64,000 nucleotides of DNA from Nautilus pompilius (GCA_018389105.1 JACATO010001542.1:62001-126000); one strand, 5' to 3'. Counted from the first letter of the stretch, positions 1 through 11,700 are shown. The notes: generated by a model from the sequence alone, not told the origin. Made by a program: numbers and translations.

Positions 1-34
1 TGTTTGGTTTTGATCAATAAATATGTTTTAAGTA

Positions 35-1329
35 TGAGGTCTGTCCAAAAAGAAACTGAACTTTTGAAACAGCACTCCAACCAGCCAGTGCTGTGTATTG
101 GTGACCTTGACCTTTAGTCTAATAATAGCCGCATCATGCCATGTCAGTTGGTCATTGATCTACACGTGCTAGAGTGAACTTATGTTTAGTGCACTTGGCA
201 ATTTGTCGCAAGTTGAACAATGAAGGATCTTGAAGAACGACGTGTTTGTGTGAATTTCTGTTTCAAATTGGGAAAAACCTTTACAGAGATTTTTCTAATG
301 TTGCAACAGGCCTATGGGGAGGATTGTTTGAGCCGTACGCAATGTCACCAGTGGTACCAGCATTTCAAATCGGGAAGAATACCCACCAAAAACAATCCCA
401 AATCTGGATGACCTTCCACGACAACAGACGACAATCACATTGAGAAAGTGCTTGCTGTGATCCATGGAAATCATCACCTGGATGTCCGTGAAGTTCCTGA
501 AGAAGCAGATATCTGTAAAAGTTCATGGTACATGATGTTAAAAGAAAAACTTGAACATGCATTGTGTAGCCGAAAAAATTTGTGCCGCATCTGCTGACAG
601 ATGAACAAAAAGAGAACCGAATCACAGTCAGTCGGGAGCTCTTTGATCGTTGAATGCTGATGAAAGCTTTCTGAAAAGTGTCATAACAGGTGACGAAATG
701 TGGGTGTATGGCTATGATGTCGAACCAAAAAAGGCAGTCAGTGCAGTTGGTTGGATCATTGTTGCTGCGACCATAAAAGTAAGAGTCGCTCAAACGTGAA
801 GGTGGTGGTGATCATCTTTTGATTGGAAGGGCATCGTTCATCATGAGTTTGTACCACGTGGTCAGACGATCAATAAAGAGTTTTACTTGGATGTCCTGAG
901 GCGGTTGAGAGAGGCAGTGTGAAGGAGGAGGCCTGAGGCATGGAAAAACAAAACCTGGATGCTGCACCACGACAGCGCACCTGCTGACGTGCCACTCTTT
1001 ACCCGTGACTTTTTGGCAAAGCACGGGATGACTCTTGACCCCCAGCTGCCCTACTCTCCGGATTTGGCCCCTGTGGACCTTTTTTGTTCCCAAAGTTGAA
1101 ATTCATCCTGATAGGTCACTGATGTCAGACAATAGAAGGGATCGGAGAAAATTCGCAACGAGAACTGCACACTATCCCTGAAAACTTGTTTTAAAACTGG
1201 AAAAAAATGTTGGGAGCGGTGTATCAACAGTGGAGGGAGCTGTTTTAAAGGAGACAAGTCTGATTAACTTGTAAGTAAAGCAATAAATTTGTTTTTTAAA
1301 AAGTTCGGTTTCTTTTTGGACAGACCTTG
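35..1329 (+). mobile_element. mariner-family DNA transposon, copy 1, inactive
   Basis: This is a full-length mariner (Tc1/mariner superfamily). The terminal inverted repeats share AGGTCTGTCCAAAAAGAAAC at both ends (left from 37, right ending 1327), and the element sits between TA dinucleotides at 33-34 and 1330-1331. A transposase reading frame starts at the ATG at 220 (MKDLEERRVC...) with the usual N-terminal helix-turn-helix text (LQQAYGEDCLSRTQ). Parts of the D,D34D catalytic signature can be read: TGDEMW near 690-710, LHHDSAPAD near 960-985, and PYSPDLAPVD near 1048-1078. The frame is interrupted several times; the first stop is at 409-411, where a Gly codon is expected, and there are later frame changes. 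No functional transposase can be made. It lies in a DGCR8 intron in the same orientation as the gene. A sister copy is at 16616-17851. Confidence 0.93.
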
Positions 1330-1379
1330 TACATGGTTGTAAAATGGACCCATGCTTAGCTGTATCATTCATTTTTCTG

Positions 1380-2450
1380 AATACTCTCTATGACAAGATG
1401 TCAGAAGAAAATGAAAACGCAACAGCTATGATGCCTGGTTCACGCTGCTGTTGACTCTAATGACAGCAGCAGGGCAGCCAGCCCATGAGTTTTGGGGTGT
1501 CAGAAAAACAAGTACGAGATCGGAGGAAGGCTTTGGCAGAACTGGCTTAATTGGCCAAAACAAAAAAAGCTTGCAGAAGGGTAGTCACCTTCCCCTATGC
1601 TGAATGAATGGGTGTTAGCTGCAAGACAAAGTGGCTTCATTTTCACTCAATCTGCCATTCGCATGCAAGTCCAGTCTACACTCAAGGACTCAGACTTTAA
1701 AGTGTCTGCTGGCTGGTGCACAAATTTTACAAACTGGTACAGTCTGTCTGTCTGTCTCTGTTCAAACAAAGATCAGCCAGAGACTACCAGCTCAGCTTAA
1801 AGATAATATTACAGTTGAGACCCCTCTCCTAACATCTGACTTACCAGGAACCTGAACTGTCCATCTCATGTAAACAACACTGTGTTAGGAAAAGCAACAG
1901 GCATTGAAGAAAATCACTTTACATGTGTCTTGGCATCCATGCACCGGAGATAGAACTAAACTGAAACCAATGATAATTTTCAGAAGAGGGACCATCCCCA
2001 AAGTAAAATTTTCATCTACATTGTGGTGCACACCCATCCCTAAGGTTGGTTGGAAGTGTGGCTACAGAAAGTATGGGGGACTTTCCATAGAAGTCTGGAT
2101 AAAGTGAAGAGGAGGATACAAAATGTCTACAAGACAGAATTTGCTGTCTTCCCTGGTGGCTTACACCTATTCTACAGTCTTTGGATGTGTTCAAAGCGGG
2201 CATCTGTGAACAGTGGAATATGTGAATAGCCAGCAGGAAAACTCCAACTGCATCTCAAACAGCTCGACCTCATCACCACCCATTGGACCCTGTCATGATC
2301 CAGGCAGGCATCAGTAATAAAATGGATGACACAGGTGGTTTTTTGGGGCAAGAATTAACAGCCCATGAAGAGGAATGAAGTGTGGAAAACGACGACAGTG
2401 ATGACGATGGTGACAATACATGTAATTATGCCACAGCTGGGTAAGAAACC
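1380..2450 (+). mobile_element. decayed pogo/Tigger-type transposase
   Basis: Plus-strand reading frames line up in order with a pogo-lineage (CENP-B/Jerky-like) transposase. A helix-turn-helix segment, FGVSEKQVRDRRKALAEL, lies near 1493-1550. A CENPB-type DNA-binding piece follows at 1597-1800 (LNEWVLAARQSGF, then DFKVSAGWCTNF). The start of the DDE domain is at 1904-2107 (TKLKPMIIFRRGTIPK), and the late-domain motif FPGGLHLFYSL is near 2150-2180, where intact relatives have (I/F)PGG(L/C)T..LQPLDV. Stops and frame changes separate these pieces, so the copy is dead. I could not find convincing terminal inverted repeats, so the ends given are only the limits of the protein similarity. It starts about 50 bp after the mariner. 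Confidence 0.75.
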
Positions 2451-2909
2451 AGGCAGCTGTTTCAAGGATATGGTGACGAGGAGTTTTTTGCTTTTAGGAC
2501 CAGTTATGGGATGAAGAATGTCATCAGCTTCTCATAATTTAGGAAATAAGGTATTTTGGCAAATGGTCAAAAAAGATTAGACTTAGAGGCAAGACGAGCA
2601 ACATTCCACAATAATTTAGCCTTTCCCTGTTTGTAAGGTCAGCCTGTATGCAAGTGTGTGCTATGAATATCATATTGGTCATTTTACAAAGGTTGCTGAT
2701 TTGTTTGTAATAATTTGCTCAAAATTATTAGCCTTGTCTGACTCCCATTTAGTTTGAATAGATGATTAATTGTTTTGATTTTCTGAATTTTGATTTCTAT
2801 GAAAAAATTTTTTTGCCGCTTTTGAAATAGATAGAGGGAAACCATGTTAGAAGTGACTGTAAAATTTGGATGTTTATAAGCTATTTGCAGTTTATTTTTA
2901 TACCCTCTC

Positions 2910-3213
2910 CTGGGGTGGTGCAGTGGTAGGCTGCTGGACTTCTAAGTTTGAAGGGCCAAGTAGGAAACCAACTGGGTTTGGTGTACCTCCATGGCATGGT
3001 TTCTTCTCGTGTTTAAAATACGAAGAGTTCTAGTAATAATTTCCCTGTCAAAGTTGGAAGTGGCAGCCCCACGGTGCAAGGTTGCCTCCTTTGTAGGCTT
3101 TGGTGTATGAAAAAAAAAACACTGCCACCGCGTGAATTTTATAGAAGAAACAAAGCTGCTAAATGGTAAATAGGTGAATGTTAATAAATATGTTTAAAAC
3201 AAAACAAAACAAA
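2910..3213 (+). repeat. tRNA-derived SINE
   Basis: The head resembles a tRNA gene. An A-box-like TGGTGCAGTGGT is at 2916-2927, followed by an anticodon-arm-like CTGGACTTCTAAG and a degenerate B-box region about 46 bp after the A box (near 2972-2985). An unrelated body follows, and the tail ends in repeated AAAAC units (about 3196-3213). That layout (RNA polymerase III promoter head, body, simple A-rich tail) is the classic SINE layout. The head has lost tRNA folding, so I do not call it a tRNA gene. Target-site duplications were not resolved. Confidence 0.6.
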
Positions 3214-3330
3214 CATTGTAATCTTTGTGAGACTTATCATTTTAATATTTAAATTACAAGTTTGAATGTTGCTTTCCAAATAGCAAATTTCTCAGACTGC
3301 TTTTAATGTCTCTGAATGCTATGTCAACAG

Positions 3331-3430
3331 GAACTATGGTATGGGAGACACTCACTGCCAGATGGAAATGAAAACGCTAAAACACCAGAAAAGTGAATTT
3401 ACTATGACAGTGGGAAAGCACAAAGCCTCT
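3331..3430 (+). CDS. DGCR8: DGCR8 exon (dsRBD2, first visible part)
   Basis: The acceptor is TCAACAG before 3331 and the donor is GTAAGT at 3431. One base completes a split codon, then 33 codons begin NYGMGDTHCQMEMKTLKHQK and end GKHKAS. This is the strand-rich centre of the second dsRNA-binding domain. The exon ends in phase 0, and the previous exon is outside the window. Confidence 0.9.
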
Positions 3431-6400
3431 GTAAGTTCTGTTTATCAGTCTTTTTTCTTTTCTTTTTTTAGGGTTCAAAATGTAATAGTTTATTGTCCAA
3501 TTAGAGGAAAGTGATTATTAGTGGCCTTTTAACCAATTTGTTGCCTGAACATTTTGCTGATGTTTCTTGTGGAAGTGATTGACACTATGCAGTATATTGT
3601 GGAAATGAATGAATTTTTGTAATGTGTAGAATTTGATAAGGCTTCTAGAGTTATAAACAACATACTGGCATCTGCTTGTTTATCTAAACTATTGTGACTG
3701 GTAAACTTGTAGAAGTTGGCCATTAAACCCAGTACAATGTACAGTCATGGCCAAACGTTTTCCACCACCTTAGAAATAACAATAATAAAACTCTATCTTC
3801 AAATCCTCGTCACACTATCCTTGACAAATGTCTGCTTTTGAATAATCACTTGTTGTGATTTATAAGATCTTCAAAAATCATGTTACATATTAAATTTCAT
3901 TTGTCACCTTTCTCAGTTCAGACCATTTTACTATTAAGAATGTGGAAAATTACAAAGCAGTATGCAATTTAAAGTGTTAATGCAGTGGTTTCCCAACTTT
4001 ATATAGTGACATCTGCCCTCCCAAACGAGCAAAATTTCTGTCAGGGAACTGCTTTACACTGAATATTTTTGCAAGGGATGACAACAAAATCAGTATTTTT
4101 TTTTGTTGTTGCCTGTCTTTAAGTTTTTTTAAAAGTATTAACAAAAAACTTTAAATTGTAAAATTTTAAAATTAAATAGAAAAATTATTAAAATCATGAA
4201 ACCAATAACTTACTTTTATTAGTGGGATGTGTGGGCTGGCTTTTCAGCACAAAGTTCCTCGAATTGTGGAGTCATTGTTGAAATAGCAACTTCCTTTTCT
4301 ATAATCGACTGAGAGCAGTACTTTGTCTTCATGGAAGCTACAATAGAAAAATCCTGCTTCACACAAATATGATATCACAAAAGGAAGAATAATTTCATAA
4401 CCTTGTCTGACGGGGATACTCATTTCTGACATGCAGGCAAAACTTTGATTCTTTGTATCAAATGACTATCATAACAGACCATCAGTTGACAAGTCTGAGT
4501 TCTTGTTCAGAAGTTGTCAGTTCATAGACAGTGTTAGCAGAAAATTTTGATTTCTTACTATTCAAGTTTTGAGACATCTACATCCTTAAAATAAAATGAA
4601 AACTGCTCCAGTAAAATGTTCAAATGTTCAATAAATAGTTCAGTGTTGGCTTCCATTTCACTGCTGTGAAGGAATTTTTCTAATGTAGGGAACATGTAAA
4701 AATCTTTATTTTAAAATTTCTTTTCTATAATCATGGTTTTCTTATGAATGCATTAAAATATTCATCATAAAACAGATTAACATCACTTTATTATTGTCAT
4801 TAAGGAAGATGCCTATTTCATTTCTTAGTTCAAACACTTGTATAAACCCTTGCATGTGGGATCCAGCGTGATTCACAATAATACAGCAGAGCATTGCGTT
4901 CTGCCCCCATATTTCCACACAACTTTGTGAAGAGTCTTCCTTTCAGTGGACTTTTTTTTATGTAGTTGACAATTCTGACAACACATTAAAGAACAGTTTT
5001 CAGCTTCTCACTTGTATTACTTTAATTGCATCAGTTGCCTCACCTACTTGTAACCCAAAATGTGAGGTTCGAATTTTTTCGATCAACTAATCACACAGGT
5101 CTTCACTTATATCTGGAATTCTTCTTCTGACCACGTTATCTGTAAGTGAAATACTGCACATCTGTTTGGCACTTGATTCCCCACTATTATTTCACCTTTC
5201 AACCGTATAAACAGCAGCTGATAACACCAAACTTTCTTCTATCAAATGAGACTTCTTACATCTATCATTTCTGTACGCAGCTTTGTACGATGCAAACAAA
5301 GCTTTTGTTGTTTCTACAAAGGTTTGCCTTTGTGCATGAAATCCCTCCAGTTTTCTCTGGGAGAAATCTGCTGCTTTACCATTGTATTCAGGATGCAGTA
5401 TTCCAAGATGCTGCTTTAGCTTATCAGGCTTCATGTTATCTGCAGCCAAAATGGTCATGCATAATAAACATTGAGGCCTCCCCACTCTATTAACGTTAGT
5501 ACTTGTGAATCTGAGTGACAGGTTTTCTTATTGTATTTTCTGCCAGCCCCCCCCTGTCTTTATTTGAACTTGCTTCATTCTCTCTGTCTTTCTTCTTGTA
5601 GCCAGTTAAGAATTTCTCCATCTTTTCAAGTGTACTCAGTAATGAAAGCAATAACTGGAAAACCTTTCAAATAAGTAAAAAAAAATGAAGGGTCTAAAGA
5701 TGATTAGTGATGACAAAGTATCTCGTCATGTCAGCTGCTGCTAACTCTTCAAATCCACTTTTCTTGGCTAAGTTCAGAATAACCTTGTTGAATCTCTGGA
5801 AAGTGTTTACAATTGGGCAATACCTTCTTCCAAACACTGTTCATGCACATTGACTTGACATTCAGCCCATGCTTTGGTAGTGTTATCAATTCTGTGACAG
5901 TTTTGATGTATGCTTTTGCAAAAATACGATATAGAGTATAACATCTTCCAAAACTTGGATTCACACAACAACAATATGACAGCTTTAGCAGACTGGGATT
6001 GGATGCTAAGGATGCTGTGATTTGACTGTGCCATGCTCAATTACGCTTTCTGTTTCGCAAAGTAGTTCCCATCACTAAATGTAACATTGAACGTCAAGAT
6101 GTTGAATGAAACGACATTAAGTGAGGACTCCCTGTACTGTACTGTACTGTATTTTTTTTTTTAAGTATAAGATATATAAATAATGATTCAGTAGGCAGAA
6201 TTTTATAGAAACAATTTCACTTAAAAATGATTAAAATTTTCTCTTTGTACTAGAATGTGACATTGAAAGCTTGGTGGTTCAAAAGATGGAGAAGCATGCT
6301 TAATAGATATTTCTATCTGAAGAAGAGGTGGAAAAATTTCTCTTCTGGGCAAAAATGTTGTTCCAAATCATTTGTTGGTTTTTTTTGGGCTTTGTAACCT

Positions 6401-8776
6401 TCACTTGACTTTCATGTTGACTTCTTTTTTCCTCCATAATAAACGCAAGTGAAGTGCAGCAGCCACGTATGGTAAAAAATTTCCATGATGAGGTTATTAG
6501 TCTAAGGTGGTGGTTTTTGAAATCCACATGTGACACAGCATAACTTCATTTCAGGTTGTCTGTAAAAACAAGAGAGAAGGGAAGCAACAAGCAGCCCAGG
6601 CTATCTTACAGGTCAGTTCTCCACAGAACACAGATCAATTATAAACTACTACTACTACAAGTGTAAACCCTTTCTCAGTTCAGTGTTAATGTCAGACTGT
6701 TTTCACCAGAGACAAATCTACGTGATAATGTCCCTTGGATACAAAGGTTCACTAGTGCTGTATTTGAAATTTGAAAATAATTATGTCAACATTTGTTATC
6801 CAGTTGACTTTAAAAGACTGACTTTTTATGCATTCTACAGATGTAATTTTATTTAATTTATTGTCATTGTCATGTGTGGAAAACTGGCTTCTTTTCCTTT
6901 TTTTTTCTCTCTCTCAAACAGCGACTTCACCCTCATATCACAAGTTGGGGCTCACTCTTGCGATTATATGGACGGATATCATTTAAAGTAATTAGGGAAA
7001 AAAAGGTAATCTTATTTTGCTTTGCTTAGTGGTTTGTTTTTAACATTCATAAGATTCTGCAAAACTCTTCTTTTCCTTTATGGCTGAGGAAAAAATTCTC
7101 TGATTTTTTTAAATTAAATTAAGCAGTCATTTAAAAAAAGACCCACTGACTGTTTGGCATTGAATCAGTGAGATCTGTCAGTTTCATCCAGGTTCCCTTC
7201 CCCATATTCTTTAATTCCATCATATTGGTAGGGTATGTTCTGGATGTTTCTGCAGATCCTCAAATAGATTCATGTCATAGCTTTGCGGTATCCAGGAAAG
7301 ATGCTGAATACCTTGATTGCCTTTCCAGACTGTTCAAAAAGAGGTGGCATACATTGTCATCTTCCTGAAGAATATGGATGTTAAATATCAGTGATTGGTG
7401 ATGTGTTTTTAAAATGGCAATGTACCAGCAGAAGTGAGACATTTTTCAACAAACACCACTTCTGACTTTCAACTGCACTGGATTGCAGCTCATGTCATGA
7501 CATTTCCAAAGGTCTTCAAAAACAAACCAAGTTGGTGGAGATTATGGATCTTTCTTTGGTCAGTCATTTTTGTTGCTTTGGTGATGTCAGCAAGAGAATC
7601 TTGACATTAAGTGCAGACATGGTGAATAATGGCACATCCTTAGATTGCTTTGTGGCAGCATTACTTTCAAATAATGACCTCAAATGCACAAGAAATAGAG
7701 AGATCTTCGAAAATCTGTTATTGATTTTGAGCACACTGAATAGCTCTTAACACCCTTTGGTAAACATCTGCCTGGTTTTGAAATGGTGATGGTGCTTACC
7801 GCCGGTTAATTGTCATCTAGTCATCCAACATGCGCGCGCACAGGTGCTCCTAAAATATGCAAATTTTGGACAGATACATTCATGTATGGTAGTGGCTGCC
7901 AAATCAATACGGCAGCATACTCAAGTTTTAGGACTTGACGGGGGGGGCATTGAGAAGCCAGTCTGGATATATAAAGTGGATTGCTTTTTTAACATAAAGT
8001 TGGGTGGTTTTGCTGTTAAAATGTTACCAGGTTAAATTGTTGCTTAACAGGAAGAAGAGCAGAGCATCACGGAGCTCCAGTCTCAAGCAAAGTCTAATAA
8101 ACCTAACACTGCCGTATTAGACAAATTAAGGGATGAGATGTGCAAACTAAAGATGCAGAGGGTTAGTATTAATAATTAGTTTTATTTTCAAGTTGAAGAT
8201 TGGAGAGAGAGTTGAAAGGAATTGCAGCTTTTGTGAATAATTTTTTTGAAACTTGGCAATATTAATTAATTAATTTATGCTGCTGCTGCTACTTACAGCC
8301 TCTCTGTGAGATGTAGAGTAAACTGTGACCAGTTAATTAAGATTTGTATGGTAGATGAATCTTTAACCTGTGGATGTTTGCCAGGATAACTGAAGTATTT
8401 TATTATAAAGCGTAATACCACCACCTGACATGTAACAGTTTTGGCTCTGATTTATGGTTCATTTTGGGTGACCTGGCCTCCAGCAACTAACCTTTCTAAA
8501 TCTACTGTGCATAATGTATTTAGTGAAGGAGAACAGCTCCTCACCATTTTTACATACATACATAGCAGAAGGTTATATATAAAGGGAAGTAACTAGGTTT
8601 TTTTTAAAAATTTTTTAGTAGTTTAGAATAAAGAGAAATTAAGAAATAACTAGACTTCCTGACCTGCTGCTGTAACCTTTTTGTTATTTTTTCTACAGGA
8701 AGCCATAAAATCCAAGGGAAAGCTTCGTTTGGAAAGTGCAGTGCCTGTGGGCAATGTCTCCAGTGTTGACCTGTGA
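3331..8776 (+). CDS. DGCR8: DGCR8/Pasha Microprocessor subunit, 3' part of gene (five exons)
   Basis: This gene encodes the RNA-binding partner of DROSHA in the nuclear Microprocessor, which crops primary microRNA transcripts. The coding sequence is join(3331..3430, 6555..6611, 6922..7005, 8051..8161, 8699..8776). All junctions are GT-AG and the frame stays open to the TGA at 8774-8776. The visible 142 residues contain the end of the second dsRNA-binding domain (SEFTMTVGKHKAS, KNKREGKQQAAQAILQ). The segment RLHPHITSWGSLLRLYGR follows, closely matching vertebrate LLHPHVKNWGSLLRMYGR. Then comes the C-terminal helix region (SITELQSQAKSNKPN) and an end, SSVDL, comparable to human CTVDV. The heme-binding region and first dsRBD lie upstream of the window; the first exon here needs two bases from its predecessor. 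Introns carry SINE, hAT and Tigger-like debris. No change damaging the gene is visible. Confidence 0.93.
3742..3800 (+). mobile_element. isolated Tc1-like terminal repeat
   Basis: The sequence CAGTCATGGCCAAACGTTTT follows a TA at 3740-3741 and closely resembles the outer end of Tc1-like transposons of the type beginning CAGTCATGGCCAAA. No matching inverted end or transposase text was found before the hAT end at 3983, so this is a solitary or truncated end. The right limit is arbitrary. Confidence 0.4.
3983..5640 (-). mobile_element. decayed hAT transposon, ZBED5-like transposase
   Basis: Minus-strand text at 5192-5485 reads like the N-terminal BED-finger and linker region of ZBED5-like hAT transposases: CLLCMTILAADNMKPDKLKQ, then HPEYNGKAADFSQRKLEGF and ALFASYKAAYR. 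Minus-strand text at 4244-4432 contains FVISYLCEAGFF, the start of the hAT C-terminal dimerisation domain (usually TSYLCEQGFS). At 3983 a hAT-like end begins (CAGTGGTTTCCCAACTTTAT). The middle of the gene is badly broken. The upstream end and the 8-bp duplication are missing; the other side runs into a Tigger-like fragment. It sits antisense inside a DGCR8 intron. Confidence 0.75.
5720..6134 (-). mobile_element. Tigger/pogo-like transposon fragment
   Basis: Read on the minus strand, the terminus at 6134 starts CAGGGAGTCCTCACTTAATG and lies beside a TA at 6135-6136, inside a short CTGTA repeat. This has the form of a Tigger-type terminal repeat. Minus-strand frames at 5749-6040 include YTLYRIFAKAYIKTV and CMNSVWKKVLPN, which match the C-terminal part of TIGD1-like transposases (the element around ECMNGIWKK). 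Only the terminus and this late domain remain, so the element is internally deleted or truncated. It abuts the hAT remnant at 3983-5640. Confidence 0.6.
6555..6611 (+). CDS. DGCR8: DGCR8 exon (dsRBD2 last helix)
   Basis: The acceptor TTTCAG ends at 6554 and the donor GTCAGT starts at 6612. The 19 codons read VVCKNKREGKQQAAQAILQ. The lysine-rich loop followed by an A-rich helix is the RNA-contacting end of a dsRNA-binding domain. Phase 0 at both ends. Confidence 0.93.
6922..7005 (+). CDS. DGCR8: DGCR8 exon (post-dsRBD conserved block)
   Basis: A strong pyrimidine tract and AAACAG precede 6922, and donor GTAATC starts at 7006. The 28 codons begin RLHPHITSWGSLLRLYGR and end KVIREKK. This is the most recognisable DGCR8 block in the window and fixes the gene identity. 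Phase 0 at both ends. Confidence 0.95.
7006..8050 (+). other. DGCR8 intron
   Basis: The intron has GTAATC and AACAG ends. Short open frames inside (for example 7168-7368 and 7532-7750) have no recognisable domain, no splice context and AT-biased composition. I see no element with clear ends. A CG-containing patch, GCGCGCGCA, lies near 7830. Confidence 0.6.
8051..8161 (+). CDS. DGCR8: DGCR8 exon (C-terminal tail helix)
   Basis: The acceptor TTAACAG ends at 8050 and the donor GTTAGT starts at 8162. The 37 codons begin EEEQSITELQSQAKSNKPN and end CKLKMQR. It aligns with the human segment SVIELQQYAKKNKPNL, the C-terminal tail that docks on the DROSHA RNase III domains. Phase 0 at both ends. Confidence 0.92.
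8699..8776 (+). CDS. DGCR8: DGCR8 terminal coding exon
   Basis: The acceptor TTCTACAG ends at 8698. The 25 codons begin EAIKSKGKLRLESAVPVG and end SSVDL before the TGA at 8774-8776. The basic stretch followed by a short hydrophobic end parallels the vertebrate C-terminus (KPKMSIVASAQPGG...CTVDV). The 3' UTR starts at 8777. Confidence 0.92.
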   Translation, partial: EAIKSKGKLRLESAVPVGNVSSVDL

Positions 8777-11700
8777 CCCCTTCATGCAAGATAGCATAAT
8801 CACTGCATATGCGATAGCTGTATCTACCACAGCAGCAACCCCCTTCCCTCCCCTCCCTTCCAGCAAATAAGAAAATATTTTACTGTTTATTCATTTGTTG
8901 TTGTTGGTTTGTTTTTTTTTCTTACATGAATGATTGTGAAATATTTTAATAATATAACAAACTTGAATTGTGCATCAAAAATTGGAAATCATTGACATAT
9001 ATGTTTCCCTCGGTTATCTTTTTAACTATATCAGCTTTGAAAATGCACTTTTATGATTGAGTAGTTTTTGCCATTGTTATTTTACCTTTTTAAAGTCCAG
9101 TTATCTGAGGGATTTTAGTTAAAACTTTGGGAGTATGAGTCTGTTTCCAACTTATGATTATTTTATGTTAATCATCTACAAAGTTTAAGAATCTGAAAGT
9201 TACATATGTGGCCTAAGGACCCCATCCCTTCCCTGATAACTCAAAGTGTTGGAAATGTGGTGAACCTAGCCAGGCAGGTATAGTAGTGGCCACTGTGGTT
9301 TGGTGAAGATGTCAGTACTTAGCACTGGTTAGTTAGCTTGTCTTTGTGTCACTAACGGGAAAGTTCTCATAGTATACAGTCATGTAAATTAATGCTCAAA
9401 ACTTATGCCGAACTTTATTTAATTTTTAAGAAAGCATATCTAACTTTGACTGCTTTATGGTGGTATAAATTGTTTTTAAAATAATTTGGCTTGTTTTAAT
9501 TGGAATTTTTATAGTGTTTGAGCCTTTATAATTTCTAACCTCAGTAACTTTTTGAATGGCTTATTATATTTTTACCCTCCGCCATCTTGCATATACAAAT
9601 GAGAAAGTATTTTGTATTTTTGATGCTGTCATTGACAAACATCACTCTTTCTTTTTACTTGATTATAAATGAATTGTAGTATAATTTCCAGCCACATGAT
9701 TGATCAAAACATCAATGCACCCAAGTGATTATGAATTTTTTTTTTTTATTGTGTGTTGATTTTAAAATTTGTTGAGGGAAACTGACAGTAGCCACCAGCT
9801 AACTTTGGGTTGTGGCCATTTTCTGCATTTTAATCAAAAAAGTAGAACTGTTTGTCAAAGAGCAAAAACATCTGGATTTTTATCTAAACTTGCAAAACTA
9901 TACCATGTTGTTGTTTTACTGGATATTGTCAGTAAAACCATAGCTGAGTTGCATTGTAAAAGTTACGATGAGTATTTTTTATTATTCCTTCCCCTCCTCC
10001 CCTAAGTGTCAATATAATGGTATATTGATATGTTGATGGGGAGTGTTTGCAAAAGGGTTAACACTAACTCATTTGCTAAACTGTCTTGTTTTTAATTGAA
10101 ATTCACGAATTATTGAATCATGGATCCAAAGTTATTGAATTATAAATTAACATGTTTAAAAAGAGTATTTGGATTCATATTTTAAGCGATTTTTGTGTCA
10201 ACGGTGAAAGCTTAATAAGTGAAGGGTCATTCTTTAACATGCTCCCTTTTTCTTTCTAACTAATTTTCAAACTTTAATTCTGTGTCACCAGTGACTCTCT
10301 GAGCTGATGCTGTTATCAACAGTAATAATGTGGCAAATATTAAACAGCTTTTTCAAAGATTGAGGCTATTTTGTGTACATACCTGATCATTCTCAGCTGG
10401 GATTGGCACACTGGGCCCAGTACAGTGTGAAATTAGGGTCCATTATAACTTTGATTGGGATTTGTGTGCACTATTCTGTTTATTTAAGACAGTATAAGCC
10501 AAAGCTTAGAGGTTACTGCAGAGAAAACTGGTTTAGCTGTATCCAAATATGCCAGGCTTATGATTATCTATTTTCCATGTTTAAATCATGATAAAAATGT
10601 AGCAGTATTCTTTGATTCATCTTCCCTTGTTGTTTTCATTTTCTGTTAGTCTTTCTTTAAGTGTTTTGATTTTTTGCTTTTGCTGCAAGTTAAATAGAAA
10701 AGAGAATATAATGTACTGTTTTCTTGATTGCCAACCATTCATACTGCAGCTATGTTGTAGTGTCTGAAAGAAGTAGCATGTCTAAGAATGGACTGTTCAC
10801 TTATTTGTTGCAGTTCGAGTTGAATCCTACATTTCCAGATAAAGCACAAATCTTGATCCGTCGGTATATGTTTGGCACCTGTCATAGTGAACCAGATATT
10901 AATCTGTATGCTAATATCATCACTTGATGGACAGGTGCTATGCCAATCTTGTTGTTTATTGTTTGTTTTTTTTTTTCCAGTGGGACTATTGCATAGTTTT
11001 TAAAACAAGTTGGTTGCTGTGTAGCAAACTGGCCTAACTGGTGACATGAGGTGTAGTTAGTTCACTCAGGGAACTTGATATCTTTGCAGTTTGTTTGACT
11101 GAGAGTCTGTCAATCCAGAAATGAAATATTTACACTGCTGAAGTAAAACCACTTTTTAAAATTGTATATTTTAATAGAAAAATGAGGAGAGTTCTTGCTC
11201 TACCAAAGAAACCCAGTTTGGAAAGTATCCCTGTACTCTAATATTTTACACGTACTGACTACTTCTATTCAGTAGTTCAGTTTTAAAAAAAAACCTCCAA
11301 AAATGCTATTAAAAATTTTGGAAGTCAGATGGAGTGTATATATGATGGTCTCATTTTAGCCCTGGAGTTACAAGGCGCCTTCTAGCTGAACCGTAACCAA
11401 AAACTAGTTTAATGAAATTTTGTGGATGTATTTTTGTTTGGATGAATGTTGTTATCACTAGAAAAATCCAGCCTGTTCTTGGTAGTTAAAACATCAGGTG
11501 TGCAGGATTTGTTTGTCACTGCAACAGGTGAGTCTAGATATCATCACCATCTTTCTTCTGCCTGAAATAATAACTGGAGCATACTGGTGGGTAGTTCTCC
11601 ATGAGCCCATCTCAATGAAAAGCAATTGTTATGACTCTTCTGACACCTTTTAGGCCAGTTTGGTCAAAGTGAAAATATACAACTCCAATGAAAAAAGTGT

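Noticed and set aside
365-1093. Long minus-strand frames across the first mariner
   Set aside because: They are antisense to the plus-strand transposase text and repeat in the second mariner copy for the same reason.
2916-2985. Functional tRNA gene
   Set aside because: A-box and weak B-box only; no complete cloverleaf, and the A-rich repeat tail marks it as a SINE.
5146-5493. 115-codon plus-strand frame
   Set aside because: It overlaps the minus-strand hAT BED-finger text, which has recognisable similarity, whereas this frame has none.
6131-6150. CTGTA repeat as a regulatory array
   Set aside because: Only about four units, and it is best explained as a microsatellite into which the Tigger-like element inserted.
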